DNA of 64,000 bases, from the NCBI RefSeq assembly GCF_021390175.1, contig NZ_CP090004.1, positions 4,083,001-4,147,000 of the forward strand, given 5' to 3'. Each line of letters begins with the position of its first letter. Positions within the stretch are counted from its first letter, which is position 1. The position numbers and the translations under genes were made by a program. The notes beneath the pieces were generated by a model. It was not told the origin of the DNA, searched no databases, and saw nothing but the letters and a program-made list of their open reading frames with translations. Shown here piece by piece: positions 1 to 11,392 of the stretch. This stretch comes from Flagellimonas sp. HMM57. Lineage in GTDB: Bacteria > Bacteroidota > Bacteroidia > Flavobacteriales > Flavobacteriaceae.

Positions 1-102
1 GGACAGTTCGAACGATGGTATTTCTTTATTGGGATAAAAAGTTCTATACTCAGCGATCTTAAATGGGAAAATAGAAGCCAGCCTTTTACCAGCAGAAGGT
101 AA
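1..102 (+). CDS. C-terminal fragment, possible LptD-like outer-membrane protein
   Basis: The first frame is open from base 1 to a TAA at 100-102, and the start lies outside the window. The 33 readable residues are rich in aromatic and charged residues (WYFFIG, DLKWEN) and end in Arg-Arg, as the last strands of an outer-membrane beta barrel often look. In many Flavobacteriaceae the gene just upstream of ridA encodes a large LptD/OstA-like LPS assembly protein, so synteny suggests that identity. The fragment is too short to prove it. It is followed by a 42-base gap and ridA on the same strand. Confidence 0.35.
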   Translation, partial: GQFERWYFFIGIKSSILSDLKWENRSQPFTSRR

Positions 103-144
103 TTTTCAATATCTTGAAGCTTTAAATATAACTTTACTATTTTG

Positions 145-525
145 ATGAAAAAAATAATAAATACCCCAAATGCCCCTGCGCCCATTGGTCCATACAATCA
201 AGCTGTTATTATAAAAGATACCCTTTACATTTCTGGGCAAATTCCGATAGACCCTTCCACCGGGTCATTGGTTGAAGGTGATATTAAAAAAGAGACCAAA
301 CAGTCCATGGAAAACCTGAAAGCAATCCTTTCTGAGGCCGATATGACTTTTGAAAATGTCATAAAGACTTCAATTTTTATAAAGGACATGCACCAGTTTT
401 CAGAAATTAATGAAGTGTATGGTTCCTATTTTGATGCTGAAACTGCACCAGCTAGAGAAACCGTAGAAGTTGCAAATCTCCCTGCGTTTGTGAATGTCGA
501 GATTTCGATGATCGCTGTTAAATAG
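145..525 (+). CDS. ridA: RidA family enamine/imine deaminase
   Basis: This 126-residue protein has the normal length of the RidA/YjgF/UK114 family, which hydrolyses reactive enamine/imine intermediates (such as 2-aminoacrylate made by PLP enzymes) in the cytosol as a trimer. Family marks are the N-terminal APIGPYNQAV, the substrate-binding Arg near residue 104 in PARETVEV, and the C-terminal VNVEISMIAV with the conserved Glu near 119. The open frame extends one codon upstream to a TTG at 142, but the ATG at 145 gives the usual MKKI start. Its 3' end overlaps the end of the convergent kinase gene by 8 bases. Confidence 0.95.
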   Translation: MKKIINTPNAPAPIGPYNQAVIIKDTLYISGQIPIDPSTGSLVEGDIKKETKQSMENLKAILSEADMTFENVIKTSIFIKDMHQFSEINEVYGSYFDAETAPARETVEVANLPAFVNVEISMIAVK

Positions 526-1369
526 TTTCTTTGTGAAACTCGACAAGTCCTTCAATCGGTCTTTGGCGTATTACACCTAGGATTAAATCATTTCTTTCCA
601 ATACGGTTGTTAACTCATCCTTTAAGAAGTGAGCAATACTGCCCACAAAATTTATGGGCACTTTGGTCGCAAGCTCAAATTGCATGATATAGTTATTTAC
701 AAATTGCTGTAAAGCTTTGTCAATTACACCACGACAATATGCATGTTCTTTATTTTCTATGATAAAACGTGCAAAAGTTGCCAAGTACGTATTCGGATTG
801 GGTTGCTTATACAAGTTCTCCTTTATGACATCTGCATCAAGATTATATTGTTTGGCAAAACGAATTCCCAAATCTTGTGGCATTTTATGGAAGTAATAGT
901 CCCGTAACAATTTTCTTCCGAAGAAATTTCCGCTGCCATCATCCATCAAAATATATCCTAAAGAAGTAACCTTTTGGAACAGTTGATGTCCATCGTAATA
1001 GCTGCAATTGGAGCCTGTACCCAAAATACATACAATACCTTGGTCCCCTATTTTTGTGGTCGAATAGATAGCTGCATAGGTATCCTCCCTAACTTCCGCT
1101 TTGGCGTTTGGAAAGAAGTCCTTGAAAATTTCTTTTAAAAAATTCTTCATCCTATCTGTACCGCATCCAGCTCCATAGAAGTACAATTGGCTAACAATGT
1201 CTTTATTTTTGGAAATGTCAAAATTGTTCGCTAAACGATCTTCAATCACTTCCCGTGTCAATACTTCTGGGCTAAGACCCAAGGTTTGGGTAAGAAACAG
1301 TTGCTCCCCTTTTTCGTTTAAGGCAATCCAATCAGATTTGGTCGCCCCACTATCCACAATCAATATCAT
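518..1369 (-). CDS. BadF/BadG-type ATPase, N-acetylglucosamine kinase-like
   Basis: This 283-residue protein belongs to the ASKHA (actin/hexokinase) fold group with BadF/BadG/BcrA/BcrD ATPases and eukaryotic-type N-acetylglucosamine kinase. Visible marks are the phosphate-1 loop near the N terminus (ILIVDSGATKSDW), the phosphate-2 loop ILGTGSNCSYY and the DDGSGNFFGR segment. The chosen ATG at 1369 puts the phosphate loop at residues 2-14; the open frame runs 20 codons further but contributes nothing family-like. It is the last gene of a leftward run pfkA-gapA-kinase, so a role in phosphorylating a sugar or amino sugar that feeds glycolysis is plausible. The substrate cannot be read from sequence. 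Confidence 0.85.
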   Translation of the reverse strand: MILIVDSGATKSDWIALNEKGEQLFLTQTLGLSPEVLTREVIEDRLANNFDISKNKDIVSQLYFYGAGCGTDRMKNFLKEIFKDFFPNAKAEVREDTYAAIYSTTKIGDQGIVCILGTGSNCSYYDGHQLFQKVTSLGYILMDDGSGNFFGRKLLRDYYFHKMPQDLGIRFAKQYNLDADVIKENLYKQPNPNTYLATFARFIIENKEHAYCRGVIDKALQQFVNNYIMQFELATKVPINFVGSIAHFLKDELTTVLERNDLILGVIRQRPIEGLVEFHKETI

Positions 1370-1439
1370 AGGTTGGTATTTATATTGAATCCTGAAAAAG
1401 GAAAAACCTCTTTCAGGATTCGTATGCAAAAAAGATAAA

Positions 1440-3447
<2,008 letters not shown>

Positions 3448-3464
3448 TCAAAATTTTAAAAAAT

Positions 3465-3472
3465 CAAAGCTA
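3465..3472 (-). promoter_or_regulatory. Possible -7 box for pfkA operon
   Basis: The minus strand reads TAGCTTTG, an exact match to the Bacteroidota -7 consensus TAnnTTTG, 18 bases before the pfkA ATG. No clear -33 TTG lies at the usual distance, so support is from one box and its position only. Confidence 0.4.
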
Positions 3473-3578
3473 GGAAACTTTATTTAATAAAAGTATGACA
3501 TATTAACTAATTTGTTTTCAGTGAATTTCTCAAACGTTTTCGTTGGATTTTTGTTGAAAAAAATCAAGAAAAATAGTC

Positions 3579-6500
3579 TTAATCAGGTATTTTTTTTGAA
3601 GTGTTGACCTTGGAGCTAAAACGAATCAGGCTATCTTTTCCCATAATTTCCCTAGACCGTATCGGTTCCTGTGGCCTGATGTTGTTTTCCTTCTTCTTAA
3701 AAACCTTTTGCAGCAATTCCTTAAAGCTATTAAAATCTACTTGATATGAAAGACCAACACCTTGGGTATACCCCTGGCGCTCTGCCAAAAACTGTTGTAT
3801 CTGATTCTCCCTATTAAAGATTTTTGCGCTAAGGGTCCCTTCTTCGTTCAACAAAACCTGAACTTCCACATCACCGGCCACTACGGTTTCTGAAACACCA
3901 CCAACCGGAACCCCAACCCTGCCGTTTACCAATACCCGATCAGATATTTTTGTCGAAACAGTTACGCCAATTCTGTTTTCTGTTTGAATATCAGCATTGG
4001 GGTCTTGCAAACCTTGTTCGTATGAGACACCCAGATCGAACTTATCGTTGTCACCGGAAAGAATTTGATTAAGAAGTCCAGAAGCTGTTTGTATCAAATT
4101 ACCAGTAACCGCTTGTTGGTTGACCCCTGTCTGTTCGTTTACAAAAGTGCCTTGGGCCAATAGAAAAAAGGCATTTCGTTCTTTTACTGTGGGATCTTGG
4201 AGTCGATATTCCAGCTCAGATTGCACTACAGAATTTGTTCCCGGAAAATCAATGTCAAAATTGATATTGGGGTTTTCCAATTCACCGTCCAATCGAACGA
4301 CCACTTCGGTAGGGATTCTACCTGTATATCCAGCATTTTCAAGCAAAGGAGCGGGATTGGCATTAAGTTGATAAACCGCTTCAAGATTTAGTTGTGCCGC
4401 CAAAGGGTCACGTTCCCAGAGAATGGTACCTCCTGGTCGTACCAGAAACTTTTTATCAATTACACCTCCATATCTAAAATTATATTCTCCGGTCACCGCG
4501 ACAAATTCCCCATACATATTGAACTTACCATTGGTGTTTATTTCTATTAAAATAATTCCTTCCCCAGTTCCCTTTAGAGAGCTACCCGAACTTCTATCTA
4601 CTACTATCTCGACTTCTGCATCTGGTGTAACAGCTAGGTCAAAAGCCATTTCCAGACCTTGGTAATCCTTTAAAGTACGTTCTTCCCTAAACGATTCCGA
4701 GCCACTTTTTTCTATAAAATTGATAAAGGAATAATCCCCAACACTGGTAACATCGCTCAAAGGTATTTTTAATGATGTTCCTTTTCCCGTACTGGCATCT
4801 ACGGCAATCGTCAATCCGCTTGTTGGACCATAAATACTTCCTGTTCCATTAATGAAACCCGTTCCATAGTAAAGGGATTCTTCGTCAAACTCGGTATTTA
4901 GAATCATAAAACGGCCGTTGTTGGTGTCTACATCCAAATCCAAGGACCAATCCTCAAAGGCAGTATGATTGATTGTACCATCCAAAGTTGCGGTAGTTCC
5001 TTCAACGACATCTGACAACCCTATATTTTCAAAATAAAACGTCTGATCAAAAAGACGAACCCTGGAATAGGGTGCAAAGTCATAGTCTACATTAAGATAA
5101 GGTATACCTATTCCCGCATCATTCAAACTTAATGCTCCATTTATCGAGGGGTTCGACACATCTCCCGTAATCCTGGCACTACCATTTACACTTCCCCTTA
5201 TATTTGATATAACACCCTCACCCAAAGGGCTAAACGGTTCTATATTGAAATCGGTAAAATTGGCGGATAGGTCCAATTTTTGATTCTTATTGATATTGCT
5301 AATATTTCCGTTGATGCTCAGTTTTTCCTTTCCATTGTCGTTCAACCAACTGCTTACGCCAAACTGGGTAAGGTCATTGTTTCCAAAGATGCCTATTTCC
5401 AAATCACCCTGCCTTATATCATTGATACTAAAATCCCGAATATTGAGACTTGATGTTGGTAAATATTTGCCATCCTTTTGTAAGATATTCAGAAAACCAT
5501 CTACGGCACCGCCTAACTTAAGACTATCTATATCTGGGGTTATCTTACTTAACGAGACAATCTTAAACTGAAGGTCCAAGTCTTTATAGGTAGAATCTGC
5601 CAACTCTCCCCTAAGCCTTATCTGTTCACTATTGTTATTGTCCATTACAAGGTCTTCGATCGTAATACTGTCCAAGGTTCTGTTGACAATGACCTTGTTC
5701 TTGCTGTTGCCGTCCTTATTGAGTACCCAAGTGTTCCCCTTAAAATTAACATCCGATTTTTTTAAACCTATTACGGACTTGTTGTTCTGGTTGAACGTGT
5801 GGTAAAAGTTCAGGTTATAACTATCGTCAAATTCACTTCCACCCTTGAATTCCGTTCTAAAAAAAAGCGTATCCTTAAGTTTTGTATTGATCAGGCTAAA
5901 ATCCTTCACGTCATAATAGACCGTAGACATGTCTTCAACAGACACGAAAGTGTTGAACAATGGATTTTTGTTATCGATTTTCAATTCAACATTTTCAAAA
6001 TTATTGCCAAAAGCTTCAATGCTTGGTGATCTAAAGGTGAGCTTAAAGTCACCTTCATCCGAGACTATATTTCCCCTGATAAAAGTGTTGGCATCAAAAG
6101 CAACTTCAGGAAAGAATACATCCACTATTTTATTGTATATCTTAAAATTGAAGTTTAATTTTTGTCCATCCGAAATTTCAAAGGGTTTATAATTGGTATA
6201 AATGCTCCCCAGGGAGTTTTGCATTAACTTACCAATCTCTTCCACCTTGAATTTTCCCTCTACATACCCCGTTATGATATCTGGGGAATTGATTTCTATG
6301 GTTCGTATGGTGTCTTGATCAAATGAAGAGGTAATGGAGAAATCCTCAAAAAAATAGGTGTCGTTCTTATTTTGGTACGTGGTATTGGAAAAACGGATCT
6401 GTCCAATAATGTTATCGAGTGTATTGCCTTCAATGGCCATGTTCAGGTCGCCTTTAAAAACGGAAACACTGTCATTGATAAAGTTTAACCGTTTTAGATT

Positions 6501-8018
6501 GGCATGGTCTACGGAGGCTATGAAATTAAAATTATTGGAATTCTCCCCAAAATCGGCAAGCCCCTTAAAATCAAATTGAAAATTTTCGTCCTTGCTCACC
6601 AATGAACCGTCGAACAATTTTTCCTTTAGAATTCCTGATACCTTTAGGTCGTTATATTCATAATCATTGAATTCAAGTTTATATACTTCACCTATCACCT
6701 CTGTATTAAGATATTCCGCAATAAATCCTTTTCCCTCTACATTTACATCCAAAGTTGCCAAGCCCAGTTGTTCGTTTTCTGCAAAGCTGCCCAAGTTGAA
6801 ATCAATCAAAGAAATGAATCCCCTGTAGGAAGCATCATCTATGGTTTGGATGTTGGTCATTTGCAGGTCGGTATAACTGCTACCAATGGCTGTATTTAAG
6901 TTGATTTGTACATCAAACGAAGTTTCGGTCACTTCGGCATCTCCGCGAATGGTAAATTGCCCCAGTTTTTGTATGGTTGAAGGAATGTTCTTCCCCAAAA
7001 TATTGGGCAATATTGAACGTAATTGATAGTAGCTTGAGGTAATGTTCTCAATATCCGCCCGCATTACAAACGGTGCTTGTTGGCTGAACATGTTGTTAAA
7101 CTGAAAGTCTCCGCGAATCCCTGTATTTTCTGACTGGACAAACAGCTCCTTCAATTGCAGCTGATTGAGCACACCGCTTACGTTCGTAGAAAACGAGACT
7201 TCCTTATCTGTACCAAATTCATTATAGAAAGCATTGATTTCGTTCAAGGCAACTGTAGACTCGTTAAAATCGGCAACAACATTTACTTTATTCAAAAAAT
7301 CGGCAAAATCTTCCCTATCGTAATTAAAAACCAAATCGCCCTTAATGTTTGATTCTTTCGTTTTGATCCGTAACGAATCAAAACGCATTTGTTGTTTGGT
7401 ATACTTAAAATCGGTAGACATTTTTTCCAAACGTATACCACGCTTCGTTTCCATGGATAGGTCGTCAACACTAAGCGTTACTTCTGGCCCTAAAATTTGA
7501 AAATCCTCTGCCAATATTTCCAAATCTGAAAAATCAAGTATCTCTTCAAGTTCCAAATTTTCATCACTGAGCTTAAACTTTCCTTCCGAAATCTGTATTT
7601 CATCCGAAGACATAAAAAAAGGTGGTGTTCCCGGTGCCCTTGGTTTACCATCGTCAAGTTTGGCTACAAAAACATCTAGATTGGTATCCCTTTCCCCTTC
7701 GTAGGTCTTCATGTTAAAAAACAGACCATCCGCTTCAATATCCCCAAACTCCAAAGTACCATCCGCCATATTTTTCAAGTTTAAAATGGAGGTGGATAGT
7801 TTTTGAATGTAAAAAAGTGTATCCTTTTTGTAATCCTCAACATAAATTCCTTTCAGCCCTGCGTTTAGATTAAAGAGGGACAGACTTACACGTTCAATGG
7901 ATATATTGGTGCCAAATTCTTCATTTAAAGATGTTGTGGCATAGTTCGCCAATCGGGTCTGTACTGCGGGGATTGATAGTATTAACGAGCCCAAAACCAA
8001 GATGAGCAAGATCGCCAA
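3579..8018 (-). CDS. tamB: TamB-like translocation/assembly module protein (DUF490)
   Basis: This protein of about 1,480 residues matches flavobacterial TamB: one N-terminal inner-membrane anchor (VLGSLILSIPAVQTRLANY), a very long repetitive beta-rich middle (AsmA/DUF490 groove) crossing the periplasm, and a conserved C-terminal TamB domain with VVRLDGELENPNI and SELEYRLQDP. TamB-family proteins form hydrophobic grooves between the two membranes and act in phospholipid transport and outer-membrane protein assembly. The start is odd. The listed start is TTG at 8018, in the middle of the anchor, while the in-frame text upstream up to a stop at 8079-8081 (KSPIRKLRKILLRF) looks like a genuine positively charged lead but has no ATG, GTG or TTG. 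Divergent to tsaD, as in many Flavobacteriaceae. Confidence 0.9.
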   Translation of the reverse strand: MAILLILVLGSLILSIPAVQTRLANYATTSLNEEFGTNISIERVSLSLFNLNAGLKGIYVEDYKKDTLFYIQKLSTSILNLKNMADGTLEFGDIEADGLFFNMKTYEGERDTNLDVFVAKLDDGKPRAPGTPPFFMSSDEIQISEGKFKLSDENLELEEILDFSDLEILAEDFQILGPEVTLSVDDLSMETKRGIRLEKMSTDFKYTKQQMRFDSLRIKTKESNIKGDLVFNYDREDFADFLNKVNVVADFNESTVALNEINAFYNEFGTDKEVSFSTNVSGVLNQLQLKELFVQSENTGIRGDFQFNNMFSQQAPFVMRADIENITSSYYQLRSILPNILGKNIPSTIQKLGQFTIRGDAEVTETSFDVQINLNTAIGSSYTDLQMTNIQTIDDASYRGFISLIDFNLGSFAENEQLGLATLDVNVEGKGFIAEYLNTEVIGEVYKLEFNDYEYNDLKVSGILKEKLFDGSLVSKDENFQFDFKGLADFGENSNNFNFIASVDHANLKRLNFINDSVSVFKGDLNMAIEGNTLDNIIGQIRFSNTTYQNKNDTYFFEDFSITSSFDQDTIRTIEINSPDIITGYVEGKFKVEEIGKLMQNSLGSIYTNYKPFEISDGQKLNFNFKIYNKIVDVFFPEVAFDANTFIRGNIVSDEGDFKLTFRSPSIEAFGNNFENVELKIDNKNPLFNTFVSVEDMSTVYYDVKDFSLINTKLKDTLFFRTEFKGGSEFDDSYNLNFYHTFNQNNKSVIGLKKSDVNFKGNTWVLNKDGNSKNKVIVNRTLDSITIEDLVMDNNNSEQIRLRGELADSTYKDLDLQFKIVSLSKITPDIDSLKLGGAVDGFLNILQKDGKYLPTSSLNIRDFSINDIRQGDLEIGIFGNNDLTQFGVSSWLNDNGKEKLSINGNISNINKNQKLDLSANFTDFNIEPFSPLGEGVISNIRGSVNGSARITGDVSNPSINGALSLNDAGIGIPYLNVDYDFAPYSRVRLFDQTFYFENIGLSDVVEGTTATLDGTINHTAFEDWSLDLDVDTNNGRFMILNTEFDEESLYYGTGFINGTGSIYGPTSGLTIAVDASTGKGTSLKIPLSDVTSVGDYSFINFIEKSGSESFREERTLKDYQGLEMAFDLAVTPDAEVEIVVDRSSGSSLKGTGEGIILIEINTNGKFNMYGEFVAVTGEYNFRYGGVIDKKFLVRPGGTILWERDPLAAQLNLEAVYQLNANPAPLLENAGYTGRIPTEVVVRLDGELENPNINFDIDFPGTNSVVQSELEYRLQDPTVKERNAFFLLAQGTFVNEQTGVNQQAVTGNLIQTASGLLNQILSGDNDKFDLGVSYEQGLQDPNADIQTENRIGVTVSTKISDRVLVNGRVGVPVGGVSETVVAGDVEVQVLLNEEGTLSAKIFNRENQIQQFLAERQGYTQGVGLSYQVDFNSFKELLQKVFKKKENNIRPQEPIRSREIMGKDSLIRFSSKVNTSKKIPD

Positions 8019-8069
8019 TATGAAACGTAATAGTATTTTCCTTAGTTTTCTGATAGGGCTTTTATGTTT

Positions 8070-8077
8070 TACCTTTG
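8070..8077 (+). promoter_or_regulatory. Likely -7 box for tsaD
   Basis: TACCTTTG matches the Bacteroidota -7 box TAnnTTTG and is followed by GC; the tsaD start lies 26 bases further on. A good -33 TTG is not visible. The box overlaps the tamB 5' region on the other strand. Confidence 0.5.
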
Positions 8078-8103
8078 CTTAACCAATTTTTGTTCCAAAA
8101 CCT

Positions 8104-9132
8104 GTGGCACATAAAAATATTTATATTCTTGCGATAGAGTCTTCTTGCGATGATACTTCGGCTGCAATTTTATGCAATACCAAAGTGTTAAGCAATGTGG
8201 TGGCCAGACAAGAAATACACGAGCAGTATGGAGGTGTTGTCCCCGAACTTGCATCCAGGGCACATCAACAAAATATTGTTCCCGTGGTACACCAAGCCTT
8301 GGCCCACGCAAATATCGATAAAAAACAACTATCTGCCATAGCTTTTACCAGAGGTCCTGGACTAATGGGTTCTTTACTGGTAGGGACTTCTTTCGCAAAA
8401 TCACTTTCTTTAGGACTGGATATTCCTCTAATAGAAGTGAACCATATGGAAGCACATCTATTGGCCCATTTTATTGTTGACGAAGGCAAAGCAGCTCCCA
8501 AGTTCCCCTTTTTGGGCATGACCATTAGTGGCGGGCACACACAAATCGTTAAAGTCAGTCATTATTTTGACATGGAAGTTTTAGGGGAAACCTTGGACGA
8601 TGCAGTTGGTGAAGCTTTTGATAAGAGTGCAAAATTACTCGGATTGCCCTATCCCGGAGGACCGTTGATAGACAAATATGCGCAACTTGGCAATCCTAAC
8701 GCCTTTCAATTTACCAAACCAAAAGTAGATGGTCTCAATTTTAGTTTTAGTGGGCTGAAAACAGGAATTCTTTATTTTTTACAACGGGAGACCAAAAAAA
8801 ATCCAAATTTTATTGAAGAAAACCTCCATGATATCTGTGCTTCCGTGCAGTACACTATTTTAGAAATTTTGATGGACAAACTTCAACTAGCCGTAACGCA
8901 AACTGGCATAAAACAGGTAGCCATAGGTGGTGGCGTAGCGGCAAATTCTGGAATTCGTGAAAGACTGAAAGAGGCCGAAGAAAAGTTGGATTGGCAAACC
9001 TATGTACCAAAATTTGAGTATTGTACGGATAATGCAGCCATGATAGGAATTGTGGGATATCTTAAGTTTTTAGAAGCTGATTTTACCGAACAGAATGTAG
9101 CTGCAAAGGCAAGATATGCAATAGGCAGTTGA
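8104..9132 (+). CDS. tsaD: tRNA N6-threonylcarbamoyladenosine transferase TsaD
   Basis: TsaD (Kae1/Gcp family) with TsaB and TsaE transfers the threonylcarbamoyl group from its AMP ester to A37 of ANN-decoding tRNAs. The 342-residue length is typical. It shows the ASKHA start ILAIESSCDDTSAA, the metal-binding HMEAH (His114, His118), SGGHTQIV, the PGGPLID loop, the FSFSGLKT motif and GGGVAANSGIRERL near the end. The start is GTG at 8104, directly giving MAHKNIYILAIE; no nearer ATG fits. Its promoter lies in the short gap shared with tamB. rsmE follows after 80 bases on the same strand. Confidence 0.97.
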   Translation: MAHKNIYILAIESSCDDTSAAILCNTKVLSNVVARQEIHEQYGGVVPELASRAHQQNIVPVVHQALAHANIDKKQLSAIAFTRGPGLMGSLLVGTSFAKSLSLGLDIPLIEVNHMEAHLLAHFIVDEGKAAPKFPFLGMTISGGHTQIVKVSHYFDMEVLGETLDDAVGEAFDKSAKLLGLPYPGGPLIDKYAQLGNPNAFQFTKPKVDGLNFSFSGLKTGILYFLQRETKKNPNFIEENLHDICASVQYTILEILMDKLQLAVTQTGIKQVAIGGGVAANSGIRERLKEAEEKLDWQTYVPKFEYCTDNAAMIGIVGYLKFLEADFTEQNVAAKARYAIGS

Positions 9133-9212
9133 TTTATTACCAATTGTCAAACTTTCCCAGTAACTTAACTTAGAAATACATATTAAAATTTCGCTAAAGT
9201 AATCATTATCAC

Positions 9213-9917
9213 ATGCAACTCTTTTTCAACCCCTCATTGGACAACAGTTTTAAGCAGTTCTTCTTTACTCCGGAAGAAAGCAAGCACATTGTTAAGGTAT
9301 TGCGCAAAAAAGAGGGCGACCTATTGCAGATCACCAATGGGAAAGGCTATTTGTTCGAGGCCAAAATTATTACTGCAGACCCAAGAAATTGCAAAGCGCA
9401 AATTGTAAAGGATATAAAAAGTGTTCCCAAACGCTACCGATTACATCTAATCGTTGCCCCTACCAAAATGAACGACCGCTACGAATGGTTCCTTGAAAAA
9501 GCCACTGAAATTGGTGTGGATGAGATTACCCCGATCATCTGCGAACGTTCAGAGCGGAAAGTCCTAAAAATAGAGCGTATGCAACGTGTGCTGCAGTCTG
9601 CAATGAAACAATCTTTACAAACTTTTTTGCCAAAGCTAAATCCCATAATTTCTTATCAAGAATTTATGGATAAGGAATTGGAAGGCTTCAAATTCATTGC
9701 ACATTGTGATGAAGGTGAAAAAATGGAATTTAAAAGAAAAGCTGTTGCTGATAGCAATATCGTAATGTTGATTGGACCTGAAGGTGATTTTTCGAAAGCA
9801 GAAATCGATCAGGCCAAATCCAAAGGCTTTGTTCCTGTTTCATTGGGAACGACCCGTTTGCGAACAGAAACTGCAGCTATCGTTGCCTGTACCACGGTTT
9901 CCATAGTAAATAACTAG
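9213..9917 (+). CDS. rsmE: 16S rRNA (uracil-1498-N3)-methyltransferase RsmE
   Basis: RsmE is a SPOUT-fold methyltransferase that methylates U1498 of 16S rRNA in the assembled 30S subunit, using S-adenosylmethionine. The 234-residue protein has the N-terminal PUA-like RNA-binding part (HIVKVLRKKEGD) and the C-terminal trefoil-knot motifs LIGPEGDFSKAEID and LGTTRLRTETAA that form the SAM pocket. It follows tsaD on the same strand and overlaps the end of the convergent DUF1223 gene by 4 bases. Confidence 0.96.
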   Translation: MQLFFNPSLDNSFKQFFFTPEESKHIVKVLRKKEGDLLQITNGKGYLFEAKIITADPRNCKAQIVKDIKSVPKRYRLHLIVAPTKMNDRYEWFLEKATEIGVDEITPIICERSERKVLKIERMQRVLQSAMKQSLQTFLPKLNPIISYQEFMDKELEGFKFIAHCDEGEKMEFKRKAVADSNIVMLIGPEGDFSKAEIDQAKSKGFVPVSLGTTRLRTETAAIVACTTVSIVNN

Positions 9918-10699
9918 CGTTCTAATCGCATTTTGGCTGCTCCGGTAATAGTCAAATCATCATTTTCCACAAGTAACACTAAGGTAAGTTTTTCTTTTGG
10001 CGTTACAATACTGGGAATCTCGATAGTAGCAACTCCAAATTTTGATTGTAAATCCACATATTTTTCCATTACAACGATGTTGCTGTTTTTTAAGGCCCTG
10101 TTCCTGTTTTCCCCACGTTTTACAGATGTGGTTCGTTCATCCAGTACCAAAACCGCCCTCAACTGTTTACTGGCCAACCCTCCATCAATGGTATAATTAA
10201 ACATTACCTCATTGCCTTTAATGGTCGTTTTGTCCAAGGATACTGAATTGCTGGACTTCAATTTTTTATAGGCATCGATCTTAGAATATAGTTTTGATCG
10301 ATTTGAACCAACAAAATGTTCGTTCCCATTGACCACCAATTGTGGCGTATAGTTGCTTCGAGATTTGAATTTTATATTGTAATCCCGTTGCTTTTTAGTG
10401 TAAACCGATTTACTAAAGGGATCTTTCCAACCTATATAGTTCCAATAATCCACATGGTAAGAGAGCGCATAGACTTCAGTTGGATACTGTTCCTTGACTT
10501 TTTCTAGAAGTAAATCTGCCGGTGGACAACTGGAACATCCCTGAGAAGTGAACAACTCCAAAACTATAACTGCTGTATTTTCAACATTCTCTGCAGTATC
10601 GGTTTCGTATTTTACAGGTTTTTTCTTTGTTCCGTTATAAAAACCCATTAAAGATATTCCAAGAAGAGCGATACAAGAAATTATGACTTTTTTAAACAT
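9914..10699 (-). CDS. DUF1223 thioredoxin-like secreted protein
   Basis: This 261-residue protein starts with a hydrophobic signal (VIISCIALLGISLMGF) and continues with the DUF1223 domain, a thioredoxin-like fold of unknown function. The hallmark is VLELFTSQGCSSCPPADLLL with a CxxC pair at residues 55 and 58, followed by YHVDYWNYIGWKDPF and YTPQLVVNG (cis-Pro side of the fold). It may act as a thiol-disulfide protein in the envelope, but the family's reaction is unknown. The ATG at 10699 was preferred to an in-frame ATG 16 codons upstream because it gives a proper signal peptide and avoids overlap with the divergent gene. Confidence 0.85.
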   Translation of the reverse strand: MFKKVIISCIALLGISLMGFYNGTKKKPVKYETDTAENVENTAVIVLELFTSQGCSSCPPADLLLEKVKEQYPTEVYALSYHVDYWNYIGWKDPFSKSVYTKKQRDYNIKFKSRSNYTPQLVVNGNEHFVGSNRSKLYSKIDAYKKLKSSNSVSLDKTTIKGNEVMFNYTIDGGLASKQLRAVLVLDERTTSVKRGENRNRALKNSNIVVMEKYVDLQSKFGVATIEIPSIVTPKEKLTLVLLVENDDLTITGAAKMRLER

Positions 10700-10707
10700 G
10701 AATACTG

Positions 10708-10715
10708 TATTTTTG
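10708..10715 (+). promoter_or_regulatory. Possible -7 box for DUF4159-AI-2E operon
   Basis: TATTTTTG fits TAnnTTTG and lies 23 bases before the ATG at 10739, inside the 39-base divergent gap with the DUF1223 gene. No clear -33 element is visible. Confidence 0.4.
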
Positions 10716-10738
10716 ATTATTAGGTTATTCGTTGCAGC

Positions 10739-11389
10739 ATGAAACAACTTACCTTGTTATTCGGTTTTTTAACTTTTTTTGTGATATATCCCAGTCTAGG
10801 ACAGGAGATTGCCGTACTCAAATACGGTGGTGGTGGGGACTGGTACTCGAATCCTACGGCATTGCCCAATCTAATCCGGTTTTGCAATACTTCTATTGGT
10901 ACTAAAATAAACCCAAAGCCCAAAACTGTTGAAGTAGGCAGTGTTTCTATTTTTCAATACCCCTATCTGCATATGACCGGACACGGTAATGTTTTTTTTT
11001 CCAATGAAGAGGCAGATAATTTGAGAACGTATCTGCTATCGGGTGGTTTTTTGCATATTGATGATAACTATGGAATGGAACCTTATTTAAGAAGAGAAGT
11101 GCAAAAAGTATTTCCGAATAAACAGTTAGAGGAACTTGGAGCGGACCATCCAATTTTTGACATGAGCTACAAGTTTCCGGAAGGGTTACCAAAAATTCAT
11201 GAACATGATGGCAAAAGACCTCAAGCCCTGGGCATTTTTGAAGAGGGACGACTGCTATTGCTATTCACGTTCGAAAGCGATCTTGGCGATGGCTGGGAAG
11301 ACCCTTCTGTTCATAACGACCCTGAAGAAATCCGTTTAAAAGCACTGCAGATGGGGTCAAATATTGTTGAGTATGCCTTTAAAAGTTGA
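10739..11389 (+). CDS. DUF4159 domain exported protein
   Basis: The 216-residue product has a cleavable-looking signal peptide (LLFGFLTFFVIYPSLGQ) and then a DUF4159 domain over most of its length, seen in KYGGGGDWYSNP, YLHMTGHGNVFF, GGFLHIDDNYG and DHPIFDMSY. Families with this domain have a glutamine-amidotransferase-like (flavodoxin-like) fold, and their function is unknown. The gene begins a rightward set with an AI-2E transporter (3-base gap) and a methyltransferase; this order recurs in Flavobacteriaceae near tsaD and rsmE. It divides from the DUF1223 gene across a 39-base promoter gap. Confidence 0.88.
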   Translation: MKQLTLLFGFLTFFVIYPSLGQEIAVLKYGGGGDWYSNPTALPNLIRFCNTSIGTKINPKPKTVEVGSVSIFQYPYLHMTGHGNVFFSNEEADNLRTYLLSGGFLHIDDNYGMEPYLRREVQKVFPNKQLEELGADHPIFDMSYKFPEGLPKIHEHDGKRPQALGIFEEGRLLLLFTFESDLGDGWEDPSVHNDPEEIRLKALQMGSNIVEYAFKS

Positions 11390-11392
11390 TAT

